The translations under genes were made by a program, and so were the position numbers. From Eudorina sp. 2006-703-Eu-15 (Eukaryota > Chlorophyta > Chlorophyceae > Chlamydomonadales > Volvocaceae): a stretch of 64,000 bases of DNA. Under the pieces are notes generated by a model. That model did not search any database. It worked only from the letters and a program-made list of their open reading frames with translations, and was not told the origin of the DNA. This document shows positions 9,818-19,341 of the stretch, in pieces; positions within the stretch are counted from its first letter, which is position 1, and the number at the start of each line of letters is the position of its first letter. The stretch covers positions 446,093 to 510,092 of the forward strand of contig BDSI01000079.1 in assembly GCA_003117195.1 (NCBI GenBank). The letters are read 5' to 3'.

Positions 9818-11027
9818 CTACCCACTCTCTCACATCACCGCCCAGCTGAAGACAGCTCCGCTGGACGCCTTCGAAGCCTCATGGGCGCATGAAGGTGTCC
9901 TGTGCTCTGTCGAGCGTGCCGAAGGGCAGGCACCCAGGCTGCGGGTCCATCTGTCCCTGGCCCACCCTGTGCCAGCCCCACAGGCTGCCGCCGCAGTAAT
10001 GTCAGATTAGTTTCAGCTCGCAGCTACAGCATCAGCATCAGCTCAGCCCAGCTCAGGGGGGTTTTGTTGTGTGAGCCGCTTCCGGTTTGTGTAGGGCAGT
10101 AGTGAAAGGGGGTTTCAGAGGGGCTTTGTGGGGGGGCCTCGAGAGTGCTGGGGTCTAGGGGGGCCAGTGTTGTAGGGGTGAGGGCCTCCAGGGTTGGGTT
10201 GGCGAGGGAGGGGTGTTCCAACTTGCTGCGCCCCGCCGGGTACCAGCCCTGGACGTTTCCCTTGCTCGTGGCGTGCTCGTGCTCTGCCGGGCCGGCGTCT
10301 GTTGGCGTGGCTGGTGGAGCGGCGCCCTGTTGTGCGGCCCTGCGGTGTGCTCGTGCTCGAGACCCTACCGAGCGGCACCCGGGTTTGGCCGTGACGTGCT
10401 TGGTACCTTGGTGTGCTCGTGCCCTGGCCTCCTGTGCCTTGGGCGGCACCTCGGTGCTTTTGGGTTCGTGCGAGCCTGGGGGGTGTGTGTTTGGGGGGTG
10501 GGGGGTTGGGTTCCTTCTGTTGGGCGGTCTGGTGTGTCCCCTTCTGTTTGGGAGTTCCGGTGTTCCCTTGGGCTGCTGCGGGTTTGTTGCTTCCGTTGTT
10601 TGTTTTGTGTCTTCTGTGGCTGCTGCAGTTGGGTGTTGCCCTGCTTCTTTGGGTAGTGTTTGCCTCGTTGCTGTGTTCTGGTTTTGTAGCTGTTTTTCTT
10701 TTCTTTTTTTTGTTTTTTGTTGTTTGTTGGTGGGTGGGTCGTCTTTGGCCTTCCGTCTCGCCTGTTGGCCTGGAGTAGGAGGTGCGGCCTTGTTGTGCCG
10801 TTTTGCCGCTTTGGGAGCTTTTCTCTCCCTCTGCCGCCCTGTCCCTGTCCCCGTCCTGTCTGTGAGGTTGACGTTGCTTGGTTCCCTTTCCTTCTGGTTG
10901 GTGCCTCTGGGGCTCGGTTGCGGTGTGGTGGTCTTTGCTTGCCGTCTGGCCTTCTTCCCGGCTTGCTGCTTGGTCTGCTTCCGTCCCTTTGTCCTTGTAA
11001 CGTCCCTCTCAGAAAAAAAAAAAAAAA
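9818..11027 (+). mobile_element. LINE ORF2 tail and whole 3' UTR (unit 1)
   Basis: ORF2 tail from about 9821 to the stop at 10008-10010 (ends VMSD), then a 3' UTR of about 1.0 kb to 11012 and A15. The tail encodes the last ~60 residues only. The UTR holds a G-rich tract near 10480-10512, the T-rich tract near 10680-10720 and TGTAA 12 nt before the tail. Confidence 0.92.
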
Positions 11028-11615
11028 CCGAGCCCCAGAGGCACCAACCAGAAGGAAAGGGAACCAAGCAACGCCAACCTCACAGACAGGACGGGGACAG
11101 GGACAGGGCGGCAGAGGGAGAGAAAAAGCTCCCAATGCGGCAAAACGGCACAACAAGGCCGCACCTCCTACTCCAGGCCACCAGGCGAGACGGAAGGCCA
11201 AAGACGACCCACCCACCAACAAACAACAAAAAACAAAAAAAAGAAAAGAAAAACAGCTACAAAACCCCCAGAAGGTGACAATGAGGCGCTTTGGCTGGCA
11301 ACAGGGCAACCTCGCAATTCCCCCCGGGAGGTCCTGGGATCGACCCCAGCCACTGGCAAGTTGTCAGGGGTGTGACGAGAAGGAGGGTGCCCACCCGTCC
11401 CTGTCCCGTCTGGAGGTTTACAAGACTCTCACCCATCCTCAGTCATCCAGCTGGCCTGTGGAGACGCCCAGAAGCCCGGCCTGCTAGCCGCTCGTGGAGT
11501 AGTGGCAGCATCAGCGGACCGCCAGACAACATACAGAAAGGCACCCTGTCCCGAGTCCTGGTTCCTTCAGAAAAAAAAAAAAAAAACCAGAACACAGCAA
11601 CGAGGCAAACACTAC
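11028..11615 (-). mobile_element. Inverted LINE 3' UTR piece split by a SINE
   Basis: Minus-strand 3' UTR at 11028-11264 and 11587-11615, continuous if the SINE is removed. It begins about 110 bp inside the UTR, so it and the preceding plus-strand UTR form a long hairpin. Its right edge is at the CACTAC breakpoint used several times in the array. Confidence 0.88.
11265..11586 (+). mobile_element. 5'-truncated SINE with poly(A)
   Basis: Lacks the first ~75 bp (the inverted-repeat head) but keeps the internal A/B-box pair and ends in A16. The flanking LINE UTR is continuous around it, with AAAACC or less duplicated, so it is a truncated insertion. Confidence 0.88.
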
Positions 11616-12660
11616 CTGTCCCTGGCCCACCCTGTGCCAGCCCCACAGGCTGCCGCCGCAGTAATGTCAGATTAGTTTCAGCTCGCAGCTACAGCTACAG
11701 CATCAGCTCAGCCCAGCTCAGGGGGGTTTGTTGTGTGAGCCTTTTCCGGTTTGTGTAGGGCAGCAGTGAAAGGGGGTTTCAGTTCGGCTTGGTGTGGGGG
11801 CCTCGAGGGTGCTGGGGTCTAGGGGGGCCAGTGTTGTAGGGGTGAGGGCCTCCTGCTTGCTGCGCCCCGCAGGGTACCAGCCCTAGACGTTTCCCTTGCT
11901 CGTGGCGTGCTCGTGCTCTGCCGGGCCGGCGTCTGTTGGCGTGGCTGGCGGAGCGGCGCCCTGTTGTGCGGCCCTGCGGTGTGCTCGTGCTCGAGACCCT
12001 ACCGAGCGGCGCCCGGGTTCGGCCGTGACGTGCTTGGCGCCTTGGTGTGCTCGTGCCCTGGCCTCCTTTGCCTTGGGCGGCACCTCGGTGCTTTTGGGTT
12101 CGTGCGAGCCTGGGGGGTCTGTTTTTGGGGGTGGGGGGTTTGGGTTCCTTCGGTTGGGCGGTCTGGTGTGTCTCCTTCTGTTGGGAGTTCCGGTGTTCCC
12201 TGGGGCTGCTGCAGGTTGTTGCTTCCGTTTGTTTGCTTTGTGTCTTCTGTGGCTGCTGCAGTTGGGTGTTGCCCTGCTTCTTTGGGTAGTGTTTGCCTCG
12301 TTGCTGTGTTCTGGTTTTGTAGCTGTTTTTCTTTTCTTTTTTTTGTTTTTTGTTGTTTGTTGGTGGGTGGGTCGTCTTTGGCCTTCCGTCTCGCCTGTTG
12401 GCCTGGAGTAGGAGGTGCGGCCTTGTTGTGCCGTTTTGCCGCTTTGGGAGCTTTTCTCTCCCTCTGCCGCCCTGTCCCTGTCCCCGTCCTGTCTGTGAGG
12501 TTGACGTTGCTTGGTTCCCTTTCCTTCTGGTTGGTGCCTCTGGGGCTCGGTTGCGGTGTGGTGGTCTTTGCTTGCCGTCTGGCCTTCTTCCCGGCTTGCT
12601 GCTTGGTCTGCTTCCGTCCCTTTGTCCTTGTAACGTCCCTCTCAGAAAAAAAAAAAAAAA
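11616..12660 (+). mobile_element. LINE ORF2 tail and 3' UTR (unit 2)
   Basis: Second tandem unit: the last ~20 residues of ORF2, the stop, 3' UTR to 12645 and A15. Carries the ~30-bp deletion near 11852 shared with unit 3. Confidence 0.9.
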
Positions 12661-13247
12661 CCGAGCCCCAGAGGCACCAACCAGAAGGAAAGGGAACCAA
12701 GCAACGCCAACCTCACAGACAGGACGGGGACAGGGACAGGGCGGCAGAGGGAGAGAAAAAGCTCCCAATGCGGCAAAACGGCACAACAAGGCCGCACCTC
12801 CTACTCCAGGCCACCAGGCGAGACGGAAGGCCAAAGACGACCCACCCACCAACAAACAACAAAAAACAAAAAAAAGAAAAGAAAAACAGCTACAAAACCC
12901 CCAGAAGGTGACAATGAGGCGCTTTGGCTGGCAACAGGGCAACCTCGCAATTCCCCCGGGAGGTCCTGGGATCGACCCCAGCCACTGGCAAGTTGTCAGG
13001 GGTGTGACGAGAAGGAGGGTGCCCACCCGTCCCTGTCCCGTCTGGAGGTTTACAAGACTCTCACCCATCCTCAGTCATCCAGCTGGCCTGTGGAGACGCC
13101 CAGAAGCCCGGCCTGCTAGCCGCTCGTGGAGTAGTGGCAGCATCAGCGGACCGCCAGACAACATACAGAAAGGCACCCTGTCCCGAGTCCTGGTTCCTTC
13201 AGAAAAAAAAAAAAAAAACCAGAACACAGCAACGAGGCAAACACTAC
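12661..13247 (-). mobile_element. Inverted LINE 3' UTR piece of unit 2
   Basis: Same composition and junctions as 11028-11615, with LINE pieces at 12661-12897 and 13219-13247 around a SINE. Confidence 0.88.
12898..13218 (+). mobile_element. 5'-truncated SINE of unit 2
   Basis: Duplicate of the SINE at 11265-11586 with identical truncation point and A16; copied by tandem duplication. Confidence 0.88.
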
Positions 13248-14291
13248 CTGTCCCTGGCCCACCCTGTGCCAGCCCCACAGGCTGCCGCCGCAGTAATGTC
13301 AGATTAGTTTCAGCTCGCAGCTACAGCTACAGCATCAGCTCAGCCCAGCTCAGGGGGGTTTGTTGTGTGAGCCTTTTCCGGTTTGTGTAGGGCAGCAGTG
13401 AAAGGGGGTTTCAGTTCGGCTTGGTGTGGGGGCCTCGAGGGTGCTGGGGTCTAGGGGGGCCAGTGTTGTAGGGGTGAGGGCCTCCTGCTTGCTGCGCCCC
13501 GCAGGGTACCAGCCCTAGACGTTTCCCTTGCTCGTGGCGTGCTCGTGCTCTGCCGGGCCGGCGTCTGTTGGCGTGGCTGGCGGAGCGGCGCCCTGTTGTG
13601 CGGCCCTGCGGTGTGCTCGTGCTCGAGACCCTACGAGCGGCGCCCGGGTTCGGCCGTGACGTGCTTGGCGCCTTGGTGTGCTCGTGCCCTGGCCTCCTTT
13701 GCCTTGGGCGGCACCTCGGTGCTTTTGGGTTCGTGCGAGCCTGGGGGGTCTGTTTTTGGGGGGTGGGGGGTTTGGGTTCCTTCGGTTGGGCGGTCTGGTG
13801 TGTCTCCTTCTGTTGGGAGTTCCGGTGTTCCCTGGGGCTGCTGCAGGTTGTTGCTTCCGTTTGTTTGCTTTGTGTCTTCTGTGGCTGCTGCAGTTGGGTG
13901 TTGCCCTGCTTCTTTGGGTAGTGTTTGCCTCGTTGCTGTGTTCTGGTTTTGTAGCTGTTTTTCTTTTCTTTTTTTTGTTTTTTGTTGTTTGTTGGTGGGT
14001 GGGTCGTCTTTGGCCTTCCGTCTCGCCTGTTGGCCTGGAGTAGGAGGTGCGGCCTTGTTGTGCCGTTTTGCCGCTTTGGGAGCTTTTCTCTCCCTCTGCC
14101 GCCCTGTCCCTGTCCCCGTCCTGTCTGTGAGGTTGACGTTGCTTGGTTCCCTTTCCTTCTGGTTGGTGCCTCTGGGGCTCGGTTGCGGTGTGGTGGTCTT
14201 TGCTTGCCGTCTGGCCTTCTTCCCGGCTTGCTGCTTGGTCTGCTTCCGTCCCTTTGTCCTTGTAACGTCCCTCTCAGAAAAAAAAAAAAAA
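13248..14291 (+). mobile_element. LINE ORF2 tail and 3' UTR (unit 3)
   Basis: Third tandem unit, nearly identical to unit 2; A14 at 14278-14291. It is followed by an ORF2 tail, not by the inverted UTR piece, so the tandem register breaks here. Confidence 0.9.
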
Positions 14292-15163
14292 CCTCCCACT
14301 CTCTCACATCACCGCCCAGCTGAAGACAGCTCCGCTGGACGCCTTCGAAGCCTCATGGGCGCATGAAGGTGTCCTGTGCTCTGTCGAGCGTGCCGAAGGG
14401 CAGGCACCCAGGCTGCGGGTCCATCTGTCCCTGGCCCACCCTGTGCCAGCCCCACAGGCTGCCGCCGCAGTAATGTCAGATTAGTTTCAGCTCGCAGCTA
14501 CAGCATCAGCATCAGCTCAGCCCAGCTCAGGGGGGTTTTGTTGTGTGAGCCGCTTCCGGTTTGTGTAGGGCAGTAGTGAAAGGGGGTTTCAGAGGGGCTT
14601 TGTGGGGGGGCCTCGAGAGTGCTGGGGTCTAGGGGGGCCAGTGTTGTAGGGGTGAGGGCCTCCAGGGTTGGGTTGGAGAGGGAGGGGTGTGCCTGCTTGC
14701 TGCGCCCCGCAGGGTACCAGCCCTGGACGTTTCCCTTGCTCGTGGCGTGCTCGTGCTCTGCCGGGCCGGCGTCTGTTGGCGTGGCTGGTGGAGCGGCGCC
14801 CTGTTGTGCGGCCCTGCGGTGTGCTCGTGCTCGAGACCCTTGGGCGGCACCTCGGTGCTTTTGGGTTCGTGCGAGCCTGGGGGGTCTGTTTTTGGGGGGT
14901 GGGGGGTTTGGGTTCCTTCTGTTGGGCGGTCTGGTGTGTCTCCTTCTGTTGAGAGTTCCGGTGTTCTCTGGGGCTGCTGCAGGTTGTTGCTTCCGTTGTT
15001 TGCTTTGTGTCTTCTGTGGCTGCTGCAGTTGGGTGTTGCCCTGCTTCTTTGGGTAGTGTTTGTCTCGTTGCTGTGTTCTGGTTTTGTAGCTGTTTTTTCT
15101 TTTCTTTTTTTTGTTTTTTGTTGTTTGTTGGTGGGTGGGTCGTCTTTGGCCTTCCGTCTCGCC
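14292..15163 (+). mobile_element. LINE ORF2 tail and partial 3' UTR, cut by a minus LINE
   Basis: ORF2 tail with stop near 14485, then 3' UTR until 15163, where a minus-strand LINE tail begins. It resembles 9818-10740 including the leading odd bases, showing a ~4.5-kb duplication period. It lacks about 60 bp near 14840 that other copies have. Confidence 0.88.
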
Positions 15164-16308
15164 TTTTTTTTTTTCTTTTTCTGAGAGGGACGTTACAAGG
15201 ACAAAGGGACGGAAGCAGACCAAGCAGCAAGCCGGGAAGAAGGCCAGACGGCAAGCAAAGACCACCACACCGCAACCGAGCCCCAGAGGCACCAACCAGA
15301 AGGAAAGGGAACCAAGCAACGCCAACCTCACAGACAGGACGGGGACAGGGACAGGGCGGCAGAGGGAGAGAAAAGCTCCCAAAGCGGCAAAACGGCACAA
15401 CAAGGCCGCACCTCCTACTCCAGGCCACCAGGCGAGACGGAAGGCCAAAGACGACCCACCCACCAACAAACAACAAAAAGCAAAAAAAAGAAAAGAAAAA
15501 ACAGCTACAAAACCAGAACACAGCAACGAGACAAACACTACCCAAAGAAGCAGGGCAACACCCAACTGCAGCAGCCACAGAAGACACAAAGCAAACAACG
15601 GAAGCAACAACCTGCAGCAGCCCCAGAGAACACCGGAACTCTCAACAGAAGGAGACACACCAGACCGCCCAACAGAAGGAACCGAAACCCCCCACCCCCA
15701 AAAACAGACCCCCCAGGCTCGCACGAACCCAAAAGCACCGAGGTGCCGCCCAAGGGTCTCGAGCACGAGCACACCGCAGGGCCGCACAACAGGGCGCCGC
15801 TCCACCAGCCACGCCAACAGACGCCGGCCCGGCAGAGCACGAGCACGCCACGAGCAAGGGAAACGTCCAGGGCTGGTACCCTGCGGGGCGCAGCAAGCAG
15901 GCACACCCCTCCCTCTCCAACCCAACCCTGGAGGCCCTCACCCCTACAACACTGGGCCCCCTAGACCCCAGCACTCTCGAGGCCCCCCCACAAAGCCCCT
16001 CTGAAACCCCCTTTCACTACTGCCCTACACAAACCGGAAGCGGCTCACACAACAAAACCCCCCTGAGCTGGGCTGAGCTGATGCTGATGCTGTAGCTGCG
16101 AGCTGAAACTAATCTGACATTACTGCGGCGGCAGCCTGTGGGGCTGGCACAGGGTGGGCCAGGGACAGATGGACCCGCAGCCTGGGTGCCTGCCCTTCGG
16201 CACGCTCGACAGAGCACAGGACACCTTCATGCGCCCATGAGGCTTCGAAGGCGTCCAGCGGAGCTGTCTTCAGCTGGGCGGTGATGTGAGAGAGTGGCAA
16301 CCCAGCCA

Positions 16309-16359
16309 CCTTTGTCCTTGTAACGTCCCTCTCAGAAAAATTAAAAAAAAAAAAAAAAA
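16309..16359 (+). mobile_element. 27-bp LINE insertion with target duplication
   Basis: Only the last 27 bp of the LINE (16309-16335) plus a poly(A) with a TT interruption. AGCCA is duplicated at 16304-16308 and 16359-16363. This is a normal insertion in which cDNA synthesis stopped almost at once. Confidence 0.9.
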
Positions 16360-17393
16360 GCCATGGTGTCGTCGGGCAACGCTGCCATCCGGAAATGCGC
16401 CCACATGAGCCGTTGGAGCTCGCTGACCACCTGGGTGATGACCGCTTCAGAGGGGCAGGGCTCGGTGTCAGCAGGGCTTGGTGGTGGCACCAGACGGCCC
16501 ACAGCCAGGTGGCCCGAAGGGCGGTCCAGAGGGTTTGCAGGCCCGGGCTGGTTGGGTACTGGCCCCAGGCGGCGGCCCAGTCTCCCAGCAGCAGTTCAAC
16601 ACTCATCATTGGGGGGCCGGGCCCCCCAGTGATGGCCCCCCAGAGAGCCACCAGCCACTCACGAGCACCCTTGTACGCCGGGCAGGCCACAAAGATGTGG
16701 GTCAAGCTGTCCATGCACGGTTCTGGCCGCCATCGCCGCGGCTGCTGCTGCTGTGGCTGCTGCTGTGGCTGTTGGCAGGGTGGGTGGCTGCAGGCGGCGC
16801 GGTCCGGCCGGCCTTTGGTTGCGAGGTACAGGCCGCACGGGAGCCGTGCATGCTGCAGACGCCACACCAGGGCCTTGGCCCGGTTGCTGGCCGGGCTGCC
16901 CCACAGCCGCTGCCAGGTCTTGTGCTTCTGGGCCGCCGTGGGTGCACCCAAGCCCGGCGGGTCTGGCGGTTCAGGCGGGTCAGGTGGGTCCGGCAGGTCA
17001 GGTGGGTCCGGCGGGGCGGGTGGGTCCACGGGGGCCAGCTGATCTGGTAGGTCCGGCGGGCTCCCTTGCAGCGGCCCTGCGGGGGGGTGGTTGATGAAGG
17101 TAGATGGCCCAGCTGTCGAGGGGCCTGCCCCTGGGTCCCCCCCGCTGTGAGGACGCCGCTGAGTTGCCGGCAGCTGAGTGACACTGGCTGTGAACGGGGA
17201 GAGTGGGTTGCAACGTGGCCGCATCCAGGCTGCAGGCTGGACTGGGTGCATCCTGAACCAGCTGCTACGGCTGGGGGCCCGATTGGCTGCATGCTGTCGT
17301 CTCCATTCCTCCTCCAGGACCGTGAGTGCACTGCGATTACCCGGGAGTGTAGGCCACGCAGCGGGCGTCAGGGGTCCTGGGCCATGGTCTCCC

Positions 17394-17435
17394 TTTGTCC
17401 TTGTAACGTCCCTCTCAGAAAAAAAAAAACAAAAA
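17394..17435 (+). mobile_element. 25-bp LINE insertion with target deletion
   Basis: About 25 bp of LINE 3' end (to 17418), then A11-C-A5. Other copies show that 7-8 bp of ORF2 target is missing at the junction. Confidence 0.85.
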
Positions 17436-18236
17436 GGCGTGCAGCTGTGAGACGGCGGCGGGTTTTGCACACTGTGTAGTGTACCAGTGGCAGGGTGCCG
17501 TGGCCATGACTGAGGGGGTGGCACTGCACCTCGCTCCAGGGGCCCAGGAGCTGGTTCTCGGTTGGCCACAAGGCCGGCCGCTCAGCCGGTGGGGCAGCCT
17601 GGTACACTAAACGCTCCGCCAGGGACCAGAAGCGGCGCGGCTTTTTGCCTGGCAGGACACAGGCCGCCAGCCATGCTTCAGGGGCCGCCGGCCCGGCCGC
17701 TGCTGGTTCAGGGGTGACGAGGCGGCCGCTGGGCAGGGCAGCCAGTAGAGCTCCGGACGGGCTGCGGACCCAGTTGCTGTCCAGTGACACTTGCCAATTT
17801 GCGGCTTCAGGAAGTTCTGCGGTGAGGAGGCCACCTGGCAGGAGCTGTTGCCAGTCTGGAGGCACGGCAGCCAGCACAGCCTGCAGTTGGGGGTCACGCT
17901 GGGCCAGGGCTGGGGCTGCACGCAGGGCTGCCACGGTGCACGGTGCGTCGATGGGTCCGTCCTCAGGCATACCGGGGGGCTGGAATGGCTGTCCTGTCAC
18001 TGGGTCCCGAAGGGCTGCATTGTAGTACAGCGGCTCATGCAGCAGCGCCCGCGCGTCAGTGCCCTCAGGGTAAGGCAGCCGGCAGGGCTGTGAGGCCCGG
18101 AAGGATGTCACCAGGCTGGCCAGGTACGGGGGCAGGTTTGCCGGTGGGTCCACTGTCCCATACACCCAACCCCAGCCGGTGGCCCCACGGGGGGCCCAGT
18201 TAGCGAAGAGGGAGCGCATGATCAGCTTCCAGGGCT

Positions 18237-18255
18237 TGTTTTTTTTTTTTTTTTT
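18237..18255 (-). other. Poly(T) joined to a ~330-bp ORF2 deletion
   Basis: TG plus T17 sits where copies F, G and J have about 330 bp of ORF2. No LINE 3' sequence accompanies the tract. It may be a failed insertion that deleted target, or repair using a poly(A) end. Confidence 0.8.
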
Positions 18256-18832
18256 GCCCGATGTTGTTCAGCCGTTGGATACGGCTGGCGTAGCAGAGGT
18301 TGGCCGCCAGGGTGGCCCAAGTGGTGAGCGGTACCCCAAGGTGGCGGGGCGGCTCCTCCCCAGGGAGAGGGAATTTGGCGCCCGTTGCCTCATTCACACC
18401 CCAGACCACACGGTGGGTGCCGAGCACCAGCCCCTTGCTTTTGCTGGCATTCTCCTTGGCGTTACTGGCCCGGCAGAAGAGCTGGACCGCTGCTTTGGCG
18501 ACGGGGCCGTCCTCGTCAACGTCCCGGACCGTGAGGACAGTATCGTCAGCATGGTGCGACACGGGCGGCGCAGGCTGTCCACTGGGGAGGGCGGGCGTGC
18601 GTAGCTGGCCTGAGGCGCACAGATGGTGCAGGTACGCCGTGAGTGGCTCAAGCTGCAGGACCCAGAGGACGGGCGACAGGGTGCTGCCCTGCTCGAGGCC
18701 GTTCCGGACCGGGAACGGGGCGGACAGCTGGCCGTTGACCACAACACGGGAAGACCCATCCGACGTCAGGAGGCGGATCCACCGCTGCATGTTGGGCCCA
18801 AATCCCTTGGACTCCACCACTCGGTACAGCCA

Positions 18833-18849
18833 AGAAAAAAAAAAAAAAA
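18833..18849 (+). mobile_element. Poly(A)-only LINE insertion with 5-bp duplication
   Basis: AG followed by A15-16 interrupts an otherwise continuous ORF2. AGCCA is duplicated at 18828-18832 and 18850-18854. The AG may be the last two bases of the LINE (…CAG before the tail). Confidence 0.85.
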
Positions 18850-19024
18850 AGCCACGGACGGTGGACCCGGTCGTAGGCTTTCTCAATGTCCAGGAAGAGG
18901 AGGGCCGCGGATTGCTGGGATTGGTGCACATGCTCAGCCAGGGCCAGGTGGTACAGGATGTTGTCCCGGATATCTCGCCCCGCGATAAAGGCTGTTTGGA
19001 GCGGGTCCACCAGGTAATCCAGGG

Positions 19025-19341
19025 TTTGTAGCTGTTTTTCTTTTCTTTTTTTTTGTCTTTTGTTGTTTGTTGGTGGGTGGGTCGTCTTTGGCCTTCCGTC
19101 TCGCCTGGTGGCCTGGAGTACGAGGTGCGGCCTTGTTGTGCCGTTTTGCCGCATTGGGAGCTTTTCTCTCCCTCTGCCGCCCTGTCCCTGTCCCCGTCCT
19201 GTCTGTGAGGTTGGCGTTGCTTGGTTCCCTTTCCTGGTGTGGTGGTCTTTGCTTGCCGTCTGGCCTTCTTCCCGGCTTGCTGCTTGGTCTGCTTCCGTCC
19301 CTTTGTCCTTGTAACGTCCCTCTCAGAAAAAAAAAAAAAAA
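19025..19341 (+). mobile_element. 5'-truncated LINE insertion in copy D ORF2
   Basis: Starts in the UTR at TTTGTAGCTG, ends CTCAG then A16; AGGG duplicated (19021-19024, 19342-19345). It lacks about 30 bp in the middle (near 19233) relative to other copies. Confidence 0.92.

Larger units (their letters stand above)
9951..14291 (+). repeat. Tandem higher-order repeat, about 1.65-kb unit
   Basis: Three head-to-tail units start at the same ORF2 tail base: 9951-11615, 11616-13247 and 13248-14291 (partial). Each full unit is LINE tail and 3' UTR (+), poly(A), inverted LINE UTR piece (-), 5'-truncated SINE (+), short LINE piece (-). Units 2 and 3 share a ~30-bp deletion after GAGGGCCTCC and nearly all bases, so they arose by recent duplication of a composite, not by new insertions. 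The flanks (9474-9817 and 14292 onward) repeat the same order at a longer period. Confidence 0.88.

Noticed and set aside
9474..14291. CRISPR-like or segmental gene array
   Set aside because: The repeats are LINE and SINE pieces of hundreds of bases with poly(A) joints, not short repeats with unique spacers.
18256..18850. A separate LINE copy using a premature poly(A) site
   Set aside because: No target duplication brackets a new copy there; a deletion marked by poly(T) inside copy D is simpler, though not proven.
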